A DNA stretch of 62,000 bases, taken from contig JBBHKE010001729.1 of assembly GCA_037447655.1 (NCBI GenBank), positions 1 through 62,000 of the forward strand. The letters run 5' to 3'. The notes under the pieces were generated by a model. The model saw only the letters and a program-made list of their open reading frames with translations, ran no database searches and was not told where the DNA came from. The translations under genes and the position numbers were made by a program. The stretch comes from Zygnema cylindricum. Taxonomy: Eukaryota; Streptophyta; Zygnematophyceae; Zygnematales; Zygnemataceae. This document shows positions 1 through 9,799 of the stretch, piece by piece. Within the stretch, counting starts at the first letter, position 1. Every line of letters begins with the position of its first letter.

Positions 1-6
1 CCACCC

Positions 7-874
7 TGGGACGCGAAATCTCTGACCAACTACACCCCTGTGTAGCTTGGACTCCCCTGAGTGCGCAGCAAAAAGAATCACTGAATTTGCTCACCTCAGC
101 ATTATGTTATGGCTGACCAAAGATTGTCCATAAATACAAGTGCACTCTGGGAGAGAGGCTGGAAAACCAAAAATATTCTAAGTCCTAAGCTACCTCTCTA
201 AGCCTACTTCTAAGGTACTGCGACCAATCATAAGACTGTAAAGTACAAGAAGGTACGGGTGCCGCTGTACTTCTTGTACGGCCATAGTACGGCATGGCCG
301 TTCCGCTGACGCGTGTCAGTCTCGGAGCCGTAGTTGCTCCTCTTGTGATATCCGTTGTTCAACCATATGTTGCCACGTGTCATCCATCGACATCTGGTCC
401 GTAAACCGCCAAATGGCAATTCCGGTATTCTGGCTCCACTGTGAGCTGTTCGATTAGATCTAGACATTTGATTTCGTCCGTCGAAATTAAATGTTAATTC
501 GTATAATTCGTGCGGTCCCGATTTCGTGCGGACCTGTATGTTTCCATGCATAAATCGTCCTGTAATTAGCTAAATGAAATGTCCGGCGCGGTATAGCTTT
601 AAATAAATATCACGCCATATGTATGTATCGATTTCTTCAAGACTTACTAGATAAGGCGCACGGCTGGTCCATACGGTGATCATCCTGAGGTCACTGGATC
701 AAGTCCCACAAGGAGCAATATATATTTTGAAGAAAAACTGTCTTGAATGATCTCCCTGTCTCCTTTAGCTGCAGCAGGCACCCATGGCTGTTTGCAGGTC
801 CTCAGTGACTACGACAAGTATGAGGGCTGTAGTAAGTCCACAAGAAAGACTACAAAATACCTCTCTTTTCAACA
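7..874 (-). mobile_element. Copia family A LTR (LTR-a)
   Basis: A long terminal repeat lying in minus orientation. Its 5' end (TGTTGAAAA on the minus strand) is at 874 and its 3' CA is near position 7; the first six bases of the window would then be primer-binding-site sequence. It matches LTR-d (37354-38309), LTR-c and LTR-e along most of its length: an antisense tRNA-like part near 641-711, a GTAC-rich hairpin at 243-279, a TATA-like stretch near 131-141 and a final part starting GACCAACTAC at about 28. It interrupts gypsy-1, whose RNase H frame starts just beyond 874. Whether it is a solo LTR or the 5' LTR of an element lying left of the window cannot be seen. The left end is uncertain by a few bases. 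Confidence 0.8.
641..711 (+). other. tRNA-like module inside LTR-a, antisense to the LTR
   Basis: Read on the plus strand, this stretch has a D-arm-like part (TTACTAGATAAGGCG at 643-657) and, about 45 bases on, a B-box-like GGATCAAGTCC at 696-706 close to the Pol III consensus GGTTCGANNCC. The same arrangement occurs at the matching place in LTR-d, LTR-c and, in part, LTR-f, always antisense to the LTR. It is too degenerate to be a working tRNA gene. It may be a tRNA-derived SINE head caught in an ancestral LTR. Confidence 0.45.
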
Positions 875-1405
875 AAGGACTCCCTTAAGCAACATCCACT
901 GCTCCGTATGCCCGATCATCAAAGGTCGTTCCTCTTTTACACTGATTGGAGCAGGTTTGGATTGGGAGCTGTTTTAGCTCAACTGGACGATGCGGGGGCC
1001 GAATATGTGGTGGCTTACGCTAGTAGAAGTAACAATCGAGCGGAGGGGAATTATAGCAGCTGTCACTGGGAGTTACTCGCAGCTGTTTGGGCAATCTATC
1101 ATTTAAGACCATATTTGTACGGAGTTCCCTTCACTCTGATTATGGATCACCAACCTCTCAAGTGGATTATGAAGAACAACAAGCTAATTGGCAAGCTCGC
1201 CAGATGGGTGCTTATACTGCAAGAATATGATTTCGACATAATCCATCGGGCCGGAGAAATCCATGGGAATGCCGACGGGCTTAGCAGAAACCCTGATCCT
1301 TCCACCAGAGATTCCATCAAGGCCCGTCACGATGAGGATCCCGAAATCAGTTTGGGACTCATTTGAGCTTCCTCTGCCTTTTTTTGGCTTCCTCAATCTG
1401 GGGGG
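875..1405 (+). pseudogene. Ty3/gypsy-1 polyprotein fragment: RNase H
   Basis: An open stretch (ATG at 908, stop at 1364) encodes a gypsy-type RNase H, the enzyme that degrades the RNA strand during reverse transcription. Landmarks in order: FYTDWSRFGLGAVL near residue 10 with the first catalytic Asp, WELLAAVWA with the Glu near residue 54, LIMDHQPLKW with the next Asp near residue 80, and GNADGLSR near residue 120, the usual end of this domain. The reverse transcriptase that should precede it is absent; LTR-a begins directly upstream. This is a 5'-truncated, dead element whose frame shifts soon after the stop. Confidence 0.85.
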
Positions 1406-1408
1406 GAA

Positions 1409-2500
1409 TTGTCAACTTTCTCTGCAGACGTGGAGGGGCAGGCGCCAATAGGGGCCGGGCGGAAAGATATTTGGAATGACCCCGATACACTTCAATCTAT
1501 CCAACAAGGTTCCCCTCTTCCTAATTTGTCTGGAATTCAGTTATCTCGGGTTCAAACTCGAATGGTGGTGTACGAGTGGAAAAGAGGCATTTTAATCTGG
1601 AAATGGGCAGACGGGACGAGGAAAGTGGTTCCTCCCCCGGCTGACAGGGAGACTCTTATTTTTCGCCTTCACCAACAATGTGGCCATTTTGGGTAGAAAC
1701 GAACCACCTCCCTAGTCACAAGATCGTACTGGTGGCACGGGTTGCAAACCCAAGTCAACCGAATTCTGCATACGTGCTCTTATTGTGACCGAGTCAAAAC
1801 AACTTTCGACAAAAAAGGAGGTGCCCAACTTTATTCCCTTCCTATCTGGGGAATGTTTTATTAGTTGTCTCTAGATGTGCTGGGTCCTCTTTCCCACCAT
1901 CAGACGAGGGAACCGCTTTGTATTGGTAATGATAGAGCATTTTTCCAAGTGGATCGAATTGGTGGTCTTACCCCGGAAGAAGTCCAAGGCTATTGCGGAC
2001 GCATTCTTGCAGAGAGTGCTGTCCCAATTTGGGGCACCAGCCGAAGTTTTGACCGACCAGGGCTCCAAATTTGCGGGAAAATTCTCAAACTTGTTGGAAT
2101 TGTACCTCATCGACCACCGGCTGACTAGCCAAGAACACCCACAAGCTGACGGTTTTGGCGGAAAGGTGCGTACAGACAGTGAAGCGGGTGTTGCGCAAAT
2201 ATGCTGTGGGAGAAGATTTAGGAGAGTGGGATAGAAGGGTGCCTTAGATTGCCACGAGTACAGATTCATGCGGCACGCCTCCCTTCACTCTTACAGTCCT
2301 TATTTCATTTTGTTCGGACGACATCCGATCCTACCTGGCGCTGCCTCCGCGAAGCAATGGTTCTTCCGGAGATGGATAGCAAGGGGACAGTCGAGAAACT
2401 GATTGCCGACAGGGCCAAGGTATTTCACCGGGAAATGCCTCTAGCCATGGGGAATTTAAAAGCAGCTCAACACCGAGATTAAGTAACTGGAGCTCACGTG
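1409..2500 (+). pseudogene. Ty3/gypsy-1 polyprotein fragment: integrase
   Basis: Broken integrase following the RNase H. The frame at 1409-1696 ends in LHQQCGHFG, the His part of the zinc-binding domain. Past an in-frame stop, the paired cysteines appear as CSYCDRVK near 1770-1795. The catalytic core lies at 1875-2234: MIEHFSKW has Glu where the first catalytic Asp normally sits, VLTDQGSKF keeps the second Asp, and the third acidic residue is lost in EHPQADGFGGKV, where the family has an HPQTDGQTER-like motif. The C-terminal part continues at 2249-2480 to NLKAAQHRD. At least two stops or frameshifts and the lost catalytic residues show it is not functional. Confidence 0.8.
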
Positions 2501-2970
2501 AAGTGAGAAAGTACCAACGTGCAACCATTTGATTTACATGTGGTTCCAACAGTTTTGTTACAGTAAACCTTGGCCAGTCTTGTGGATTGTTTTTTTATTA
2601 TGACGGTCGACGTTCGCAAGCGCGACACTGTTTTAACCGTCGTTAAAATATTTCCCCGTTAAAGTTTTTAGACAGATTGACCATCAAATATGAACTTAAA
2701 GGTAAGTAACTTGTACTAAAGTGTAATTCAAATGTACAATTTTTGACAACTATCTGCGCGCAACAAAAATTGTCTCTGCAATTAGCAATTCCCTAAATTT
2801 AATATTTGATAAATCAAATATCAAGTGTCGAACAGTTAAAATGCCCAATCTATCGCACTGACAAAAATTATCATGATAAATTTTATGGGTTGTGAGCGTC
2901 CGTATAACTATAGAATATAAATAACGTACATTAACTCGTACAACGCCGGAGCGGGATTTTTTTCCCGCGG
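2501..2970. other. Non-coding insert inside gypsy-1
   Basis: The gypsy-1 frame stops resembling pol after NLKAAQHRD (about 2480) and resumes at EDFVYQMQ (about 2986). The roughly 470 bases between are AT-rich with no open frame. A perfect hairpin, GCGGGA with TCCCGC around a T-run, sits near 2950-2966 at the right edge. No clear terminal repeats or target duplication was found, so the nature of the insert is unknown. Confidence 0.4.
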
Positions 2971-3230
2971 CAATGACGATTTATGCCCGAGGATTTCGTG
3001 TATCAGATGCAACACAAAAAGGACACGCTGGACATTTCGGTTGGTCTGGTGATATTAAAAGTGGTAGAGGTTTCCAATAAGGGTGTGTTGACACTGGAAG
3101 GGAAAGACGGTCCGAAAATCAAGGAGAATCAGATCAATGTAACTCCCTGTCACCTTCGAGGATTTGAAGATGAGCCAACTTTTCACCTCACATATTTTGC
3201 CGACCCACCTTCATGTTCCTCAGGCTGCCC
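2971..3230 (+). pseudogene. Ty3/gypsy-1 polyprotein C-terminal tail
   Basis: The frame from 2983 encodes EDFVYQMQHKKDTLDIS, then VILKVVEVSNKGVLTLEGKD, then PKIKENQINVTPCHL. This is the layout expected of the end of a plant gypsy polyprotein, where the integrase C-terminal barrel is followed by a short PCHL-type tail. It is the continuation of the fragment ending at about 2480. The open frame runs to 3291, but past residue 70 it loses resemblance to pol. Confidence 0.65.
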
Positions 3231-3719
3231 ATTGTCCCTCTCTTTGGGTCCGGTACTAGTCTGTGACCGATGTTACCAGTGTTGGCATTAGACCTGCCTT
3301 CCATCCTCTTGGACTCTCGTCCTAAACCCTGTGCCATCTGGTTCTGCGGGAATTGCGAATTGGGTGGGTAATAATTATTATGTCTTAGTCACGGTTAACT
3401 AAGAGGGGGGGGGGGGAATCAAGACAGCTGCTCAATTACCAAGGACCCCATCCCTTTCCCCGGGCAGGTTGGGAAAGGAAGGGGGAAAAGAAATCTTTTC
3501 GCCCTCCCCATGCACTCATCCCAATTTTGCATGCACGTCCATGGGAGGAATGCGGGCAGCTGTGGGCATAATCACTATTATGGGAAGCATTCACATTTTG
3601 GGGGTTATTTGCAGGACTCCGATGGCGACTACTCCGGGCAGTGGGCCCTTCTCTCATGTTTCTCTGGCACGCTCAACAAGGCGTAGCCGTCAGCTCTTAC
3701 CGATCTGTCGTAGTAGTTC
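3231..3719 (+). repeat. gypsy-1 3' end: polypurine tract and LTR fragment G1
   Basis: After the pol tail there is non-coding sequence, then a purine tract with a run of G at about 3401-3417, a suitable plus-strand primer, then a segment (about 3440-3690) that recurs at 5690-5968. Shared landmarks are AAAGAAGGGGGA-like purines, a CTTTTCGCC block, GGGAAGCATTC and GGGGTTATTTGCAGGACTCC. This is best read as the start of the gypsy-1 3' LTR, cut off where LTR-b begins. Confidence 0.5.
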
Positions 3720-4343
3720 GTTAGGATACATAGGGTTTGATAACTATTTAAATATTATCTAGATCGTTAATTCGGTTAACGGAATAACAAATTGATGACA
3801 TAGAAACTAGTTGAGTTTTATTATGCACAAAACAAATGTACCGAACATTTGTTTTATTGAACGGCTAGCATTAAAAGCCCGTTTTGGATCCGAGGACCCT
3901 CATCATCGCCAAAATCCTGAAATGGCCGCCTTGGCGTTTTTCGGACGTGACATGACCTGTCGACACGTGGCAAGATATCATTAGGAAGTGGGAATCCCAG
4001 GGAGCGTGAAAACAAGTTTACAGGAGACAGACGTCCACTCCATGACCTTGTCATACACAGACGGTATAGAATTTACATCGACCCTAGTACCTTTCTATAC
4101 TGTACAATCTTCTGATTGGTTCGTACATTAGTAGATAGGGGTTATGAGAGGGGTTTAGGACTTAGAGGATTGAGGAGGTAGCCGCCTCTCTCCCAAAAAG
4201 CTTGTATAAATATTGGCATCTTTGCCACTTGATAATTAATCACCTAGTTGGGCGTTTTTAGTGATTCTTTTTGTTGTGGACTTAGGGAAGTCCAAAATGC
4301 ACAAGGATGCAGTTAGATTGTCTATTTGCATGTTTGGGTAGCA
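3720..4343 (+). mobile_element. Copia family A LTR (LTR-b), 5' truncated
   Basis: Plus-oriented LTR of the same family as LTR-a, -c, -d and -e. Matches begin near GATAACTATTTAAATATT and continue through ACACGTGGCA, GATTGGTTCGTAC, the AGGGGTTTAGGACTTAGA block and a TATA box (TATAAATA at 4205-4212), to the end near GGGTAGCA at 4343. The upstream 250 or so bases, with the tRNA-like part, are missing. A family A leader and gag start follow directly. Confidence 0.65.
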
Positions 4344-4490
4344 GCTGTTCTAGTTGAAAGTGGGTTAGTGAAAAACTACCTAGAAGCTTCCTAAATTTTG
4401 CAGTCCATATGGGGGACATAGAATTACACTTCCTAGGATTCACGTCACCGACCCTGTGTTTAATGCATCTGTGGGGACTGCCAAAGGAGC
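4344..4490 (+). pseudogene. Copia family A leader and gag start, truncated
   Basis: Sequence after LTR-b resembles the leader after LTR-d and LTR-e (CCTAGAAGCTTCCT matches CCTAGAGACTTCAT). It reaches an ATG at 4409 encoding MGDIELHFLGFTSPT, comparable with MEPIEFQVMGPPS at the right end of the window. Resemblance to gag is lost after about 25 codons. The open frame runs to 4609, but its later part is unrelated. Confidence 0.5.
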
Positions 4491-5689
4491 GGATATTGAT
4501 GTATGTTTTCCTCTTGTCAAGCTCGTGTGCTTTTCAGACACACCTTTATACCCTTAAGGATTTCCGAGCTCTTTCTTCCTCGTACGGTCCTCACAGTACG
4601 GAAGAATGAGCGCACTGAGCCGGAGCAGATCCTTGTATTTCCTAAACTGAGCGGAACGCACTTTATTTCGCGCGTAACGGAGGCCGGAAGAAAACGTTCT
4701 ACCGTCTCAAAGATTGCAGTTCAGTTACATAGCATCATTTTCCGCTAGCCCTATTGGGGGGTACATTGGGGATTGCCACGTAAACTTTCGGATTGCAGTT
4801 TAGATTGTGCTGTTACCTGTCTGTAGCAATATAGTTCAGGTACAGTTGGCTTTTGGTGCATTAATTACATTAGGTCAAAGTCTGGCAAGTCAGTTCCATT
4901 TTTAGTACTTTGTCTTATAAAAGTGGATCAAATAATAACTTCCGGCCGCGGATCCAGTCGTAGTCCGGAGCAGAACTTTTTGCCGCGAGTGTATTACGGA
5001 TTAATTTGTCTTGTGTCAGTTCCCTTACACTTGCTCGCCGCTCATTGGTTAATAGTGTAGCTTTGACTTTTGGACCTGCAATTTGACAAACTTTGATGTA
5101 TAAGGCACTTGGGGTCGAAAGAGACAGGTTGCTTTTCAGTACTGTCTCCTGTGAAAACCCTCAAAAAATCCAACAAGCTTTCTTTTGGAAGAATCTTTGT
5201 TTTGTTTGACTCTATTGCCATCTTTGTTTTGGATCTGTCCATTGTGGGAATCATAGTTCATGTGGGTAGTTGGCACTATTGTCCCTTTGGGTGATTTTTG
5301 GATTTTTCGCTGCTTGAAGCTAAGAAGAGTCTGGTCGGTTCCGAGCTGCGGACACCGAGGGTTGAAGGAGTACCATACCTATTTACACTACCATCGGGAG
5401 AGAATTCGCCTCTTTCTCTTTGTCATCGTAAATTGCCGGGATATGTTAAGCTTGCTTCGCCATCTTTTATATCTTCCATCTTATATTTTATTTCTGTGGT
5501 AAAGGTGATATTGTTAAATCTGAAACAACCATCCCTATTTATTTGTATATGTCAACGTGGTAGTGCATTTGTGTATTCGCTTGTAGTTTCTCTTGCTTTG
5601 GCGTGAGCTTCCCGGAGTAAAACTGCAACTTCTTTGTATCGAAACAGTGGGTTTTGAGGGAACAAATGCTATAGACTTCCCGTGAAATT
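4491..5689. other. Unassigned region, possibly LTR-derived
   Basis: No convincing coding sequence. A TATA-like CTTATAAAAG at about 4913-4922 and CG-rich blocks around 4570-4700 suggest promoter or LTR sequence, perhaps the rest of the gypsy-1 LTR split by LTR-b. I could not align it to another part of the window, so this is only a guess. Confidence 0.3.
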
Positions 5690-5968
5690 GGGGCACCGAC
5701 CCGATTACCGCGAACCCAAATCCCTTTCCACAGCCCAATGGGAAAAGAAGGGGGAGGGGAGATCTTTTCGCCTTCCCATGCACTTACTCTTACTCCTGGT
5801 TCAGGTGTCTCTCCTATCTTTACATGCATATGGATCTATGGGAAGGATGAGGGGTCACCAGTGGGCATGATCATTATTCTGGGAAGCATTCGCATTTAGG
5901 GGTTATTTGCAGGACTCCTATGCCGGCGTTTCCGAGTTGTGGGCCCTTCCCTTACGTTACTCAGACAC
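5690..5968 (+). repeat. Second copy of gypsy LTR fragment (G2)
   Basis: This stretch repeats 3440-3690 in the same orientation: the purine block, CTTTTCGCCTTCCCATGCACT, GGGAAGCATTCGCATT, GGGGTTATTTGCAGGACTCC and TTGTGGGCCCTTC. It ends abruptly where the copia-1 integrase begins. It may be the other side of a gypsy LTR interrupted by later insertions, or a separate LTR copy. Confidence 0.55.
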
Positions 5969-6824
5969 GCTTGACAATCTAGATAAATTAAGAGAGATGA
6001 AAAAGATGAGAGTAGTGGAAGGGATTCAGTTCGGTGAAAGTAAGAATTTAAGTGAATGTAGTGGATGTGCTCAAGGTAAAGCACACAGGTTACCCTTCCC
6101 AAAAGCTGCCACCTATAAGGGAGAAAAGATTCTAGATTTAGTACACATAGATATTTGGGGGCCGGCCAGAGTGCCATCACCAGGGGGGAAGAGATTTATG
6201 ATGACTATCACCGATGATTGGCTTCGGTATTCCAGGGTGTATTTTTTGAAAAATAGGTCAGAGGCTCGGAAATGTTTTAGACAATATATAAGCATGGAGT
6301 GAAAAACTCCATGAAACCTTAATCAAGAGAGTAAAGAGTGACAATGGTGGAGAGTATACCTTTAACCGGTTTGAGGATTTTCTGAGAGAAGATGGAGTTC
6401 AACATCAAAAGAAAGTTCCTAAAAATCTCGTGAAGAATGGTGTAAAGATTAAATGGAACACTGAGTGATAGTGCTAGGAGTATGATGTCAGATAAAAAGA
6501 TAGGAAAGAAGTTTTGGGCCGAAGCAATGAAATTTGCAAATTATCTCAAGAATAGAGTTTTTAAATCAGCAATAAAAGGCCAAACACCCTATGAGAGATG
6601 GACCGAAGCAATGAAATTTGCAAATTATCGCAAGAATAGAGTTTTTAAATCAGTAGTAAAAGGCCAAACACCCTATGAGAGATGGACAGGCCGAAAACCA
6701 AATATTTCACACTTAAAGGTTTTTGGTAGTCAAGTGTTCAGTTTAGACACAGATCGGTCAAACTAGAAGTTAGACCCAAAACAAAAACAAGGATATCTTC
6801 AAGGATATGATGAAGATGTAAAAG
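5969..6824 (+). pseudogene. Copia-1 polyprotein fragment: integrase
   Basis: Ty1/copia integrase remnant on the plus strand. In order: MKKMRVVEGIQFG, the zinc-binding cysteines in CSGCAQGKAHRLPFP, DIWGPARVPSP with the first catalytic Asp, TITDDWLRYSRVYFLKN, then a stop at 6299. Beyond it, in broken frames, SDNGGEY-like sequence is still visible, then MMSDKKIGKKFWAEAM and YLQGYDEDVKV. Gag, protease and the start of integrase are missing. A 28-residue segment is duplicated in tandem at 6521-6688. The pol sequence is interrupted by LTR-B1 at 6825 and resumes after it without loss, so the insertion came after this copia was in place. Confidence 0.85.
6521..6688 (+). repeat. 84-bp in-frame tandem duplication in copia-1 integrase
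   Basis: Two copies of 84 bp begin GAAGCAATGAAATTTGC at 6521 and 6605 and end in CCCTATGAGAGATGGAC. The encoded 28-residue unit, from EAMKFANY to TPYERWT, is doubled without breaking the frame. The copies differ at several bases. Copia-2 on the other strand has a single copy. Confidence 0.85.
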
Positions 6825-7562
6825 TGTTGTTTTTAGAAAGCTTTAGTCCTCTTTATGCCTCAGTTGTGAGAGAGAGCTGTTCAGGACTTAAGCTATTTTT
6901 GGTTGAGTTCGGTTCAGTACTTACCGAATTTAGTGTGACAGTGAAGTTGGGAGTTCACGGTTCATTCACACTTGGGACAGGTGTCGTCACTTGAGAGAAT
7001 GCGTGAGTATGTCCTCCGTGGACGTACGGAAATTCGGCAGGACCACTGGACTTCGTAAAGTCAATTCTACGGTGCCAAATCCTTTAATCGGACCGCTGAC
7101 AGCCGCCGCCAACAAATAGTGACGAGGCGTGACTAGATCATTATCACTTTACGTTGTCTGAACTTCGGTGTAAATATTTGTGATAGAATGTTAGATGTAC
7201 GGCTGGAATGCCTTCGTACAGCTTAGTGTAGTTTCAGTGTATAAAAGTAGGACTTAGTGAATTTGATTTTTAGGAACAAATGATATGAAAACTGTACACT
7301 CAGTTTTATGTAATTTCATTTCTATATATCTCACAGATTTGTTAACGGAATTGATTGAAATTTTGTGTGTGTGTTCTTTTGTATTTTATTTACATTGTGG
7401 AAAATTTTCCGGACGTTTAGAGCGTTTTTCTGAAAGTTATAGTCTGTCAAAGTTTCTGTTCAGCCATCGGTATTTGTGGAAGCTTCCTCTCTTGATTTGT
7501 TCTACGATGACTACTGCTGCATCTTCTTCATCTTCAGTGCCAGCAGTTGTGTCAGAACAACA
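6825..7562 (+). mobile_element. Solo LTR of copia family B (LTR-B1) with target duplication
   Basis: A 738-bp insertion begins TGTTGTT and ends AACAACA, a perfect 7-bp inverted terminus of the TG...CA type. It is flanked by the direct repeat AAAAG at 6820-6824 and 7563-7567. Removing it restores the copia-1 order DEDVKV then YRVYDL seen in uninterrupted form in copia-2. It contains a TATA box at 7240-7247 and, near its end, an ATG at 7507 whose frame stays open to the LTR boundary. It matches 31740-32565 closely and 29393-30203 distantly. Confidence 0.8.
7240..7247 (+). promoter_or_regulatory. TATA box of LTR-B1
   Basis: TATAAAAG about 265 bases before the ATG at 7507. The equivalent position in LTR-B2 reads TGTATAGAAG, so the box is altered there. 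LTR-B3 has TATAAATA on the minus strand. Confidence 0.5.
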
Positions 7563-8517
7563 AAAAGGATATAGAGTCTATGATCTCAAAATAGAGGATA
7601 TTACCCTAGTGAAGCATCTAGTGGTTATGGGTGAAGGGAAAACTATAGATCCGTTTAAGCATACAAAGACAGTCAGAATCAGATTTGAGACAGAAAATTC
7701 TGAGGACTTTGAGCTTCCAATCTATCCAAGATTTCAAGAAGATGATGATCTTGCACATACAGATCAAATCGAGAAGGACCCAAATGTGAAACCCCTGGTA
7801 TAAACTCAAACCGAAGCGGAAGATGTGGTGGAAATTGACCCGGAAGCAAGGGATAGGGGAGAAGTAGAAACTGTTCGGAAGAATCCAAGGGAGCCATCTA
7901 TTCCGGCAACCAAGTTTGAGGAAGGAAGAAGAAGCAGCAAAAGACAGCAAGAGAGACAAATTAACAATAAGGTAACTAAAGAGTCTCACCTCGATGAACC
8001 TCAAACTTATAATGAGGCAATGACTTGTCCTGGGAGAAACCGATGTAAGAGAGCCATTAATGAGGAGATGGCCTTAATTATGGCCGTCGATACACAGGAA
8101 CTAGTGGATTGTCCTCTTGACAAGAAGCCAATTGGGTGTAAGTGGGTATTTAAGCTGAAACTCAACCCGGATAACACCATTGAGCGCTACAAGGCTCAGT
8201 TAGTGGCGAAGGGGTTTTACCAGAAAGAGGGAATTGACTACGAGGAGACTTTTGCTCCAGTCATCAGGTTTCCTTCGGTTCAGATACTTCTCAGTATGGC
8301 AGCAGCAGAAGACATGGAAGTGCATCAGATGGACATCAAGACGGCCTTCCTACATGGAGAGTTGAAAGAGGAAATTTTTATGCAACAGCCCGAGGGATTT
8401 ATGGAGCAGGGGGAGGAAAGCAAGGTATGCCGATTGATCAAATCTTTGTATGGGTTGAAACAAGCGCCCCGGCAATGGAACAAGAAGCTCGATGAGTTTC
8501 TTACAAATTTGGGATAA
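7507..8517 (+). pseudogene. Chimeric ORF: LTR-B start peptide fused to copia reverse transcriptase
   Basis: The ATG at 7507 lies inside LTR-B1 and encodes MTTAASSSSSVPAVVSEQQ. The frame crosses the LTR end at 7562 and continues, without shift, into copia-1 pol as GYRVYDLKIEDI, a linker normally found between integrase and reverse transcriptase. One stop (TAA at 7801-7803) interrupts it. The same frame then runs to 8517 through the first half of a copia reverse transcriptase: KWVFKLKLNPDNTIERYKAQ, DYEETFAPV, HQMDIKTAFLHGEL with a catalytic Asp, and SLYGLKQAPRQW. An open stretch also extends upstream to an ATG at 7285, but LTR-B2 does not keep it, so 7507 is preferred. Any protein would be interrupted and lacks the second half of the catalytic site. 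Confidence 0.75.
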
Positions 8518-9580
8518 ATTCGGATCAGCTCACATCACTCCATATATTTGTTTGAAGATGTGGACGGAATTATATTTATTGCAATTAATGTTGATGATTT
8601 GCTTGTTTTAAGTAAATCTATGGATAAAATAAATAAGTTGAAAATGATCTAAAAGGAAAATTTGAGATGAAGGATATGGGAGAATCGAGGTTTATTTTGG
8701 GAATTCAGGTAGAGAGAGACAGAGATAGAAAGATAATAAGATTAACTCAAAAGAAGGCCATTGGCAACATGCTAGAAAAATTCCAAATGGACAAGGTTAA
8801 TAGTTGTACCACTCCTATGGAATTAAAGAAGGGAATGAGGGGAGTGTGCAAGAGGGAGTTATAATCTTAGATGATGAGGTAGGCCCGGAAGAGAAAAGAT
8901 TTATGCAGACCATCCCTTATAGACGAGTAGTGGGCAGCCTAATACATTTCATGAATTGTACCCGTCCGGACATAGCCGCAACTGTAGGAGTACTAAGTAA
9001 GAGTTTGAAAGCTCCCACTAAGAAAGATTGGGAGGCAGCTAAGAGAGTCCTTTGATATCTCATAGGGACTAGAGATCTATGGTTGCATTTGGGTGGGAAC
9101 AATACTGACATCACCACATGGAGTGATGCTAGCTATGGGGGTGCTCTTATGAGGAGAGCACGTATGGGTATGTTTTGTATGTGGGTGATGGGGCTTGCTG
9201 CTGGAGCAGCAAGTAGCAAAAGGTCATTGCTCAGTTCACCATGGAGGCTGAGTACATGGCTTGTTGCTATGCTGTAAAAGAATTAATGTGGGTCATGTCT
9301 TTGCTTGATGAGCTTGGTCATCTTAAGAGTGGTGTCCAAAAAGTGTTTTGTGATAATCAGCCAGCCATTGCCATTTTTGCCAATCCTAAACATCACTTTA
9401 AAGCCAAACACATGGACATTAAACTTAGCTTTGTAAGGGAGAAAGTAGAAAACAAGATAATCAGTATGGAGTATAAACCAGATAGTGAAATGGTAGCAGA
9501 TATGATGGCCAAACCTGTGCCTTCCCCTAAATTAATTTTCTACAGTGAAAAGTGTGGTCTTCAAATAAAGAGTGACTAGA
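8518..9580 (+). pseudogene. Copia-1 polyprotein: reverse transcriptase end and RNase H
   Basis: Continues the reverse transcriptase after a stop at 8515-8517. The catalytic Asp pair is present as AINVDDLLVLSKS, where Asn replaces the usual Tyr of YVDD. A frameshift near 8650 is followed by MKDMGESRFILGIQ and MLEKFQMD. The RNase H part spans about 9080-9579 with WSDASYGG, MEAEYMACCYAVKELMW, FCDNQPAIAIF and HMDIKLSFVREKVE, ending PVPSPKLIF and a stop at 9577-9579. A polypurine tract and LTR-c follow immediately, as expected for the 3' end of a copia element. Confidence 0.88.
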
Positions 9581-9592
9581 AAATAAAGGGAG
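9581..9592 (+). other. Copia-1 polypurine tract
   Basis: AAATAAAGGGAG lies directly before the TG that opens LTR-c and just after the pol stop. Copia-2 has AATAAAAGGAG at the same place on the minus strand. Such tracts prime plus-strand DNA synthesis. Confidence 0.65.
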
Positions 9593-9799
9593 TGTAGAAA
9601 TTAAAGGTTGTTTTAGTATTTTCTAGGTTTTGTGAAATGCAGAAAAGAAGCAGAGGCAGTTTGCCTCTAACTCCTCTCTCTAACTCCCACACTTGTTGCA
9701 GTCACTGAAAGTTGGAGAGGGAGATAGAGCCATGGCCGCCTATGCTATCTAGACAGGGGACAGACATTAGATTGGTAGATTTACCAAAATAGTAATTGA

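Noticed and set aside
630-874. Free-standing SINE family with copies at 630, 32660 and 38060
   Set aside because: All copies start at the same TGTTGAAA terminus that follows a copia polypurine tract at 32891, and LTR-a and LTR-d continue together for about 900 bp. They are LTRs containing the tRNA-like part.
7285-7506. Upstream extension of the chimeric ORF from ATG 7285
   Set aside because: LTR-B2 has frame-shifting differences here, so the extension is not conserved; the ATG at 7507 is.
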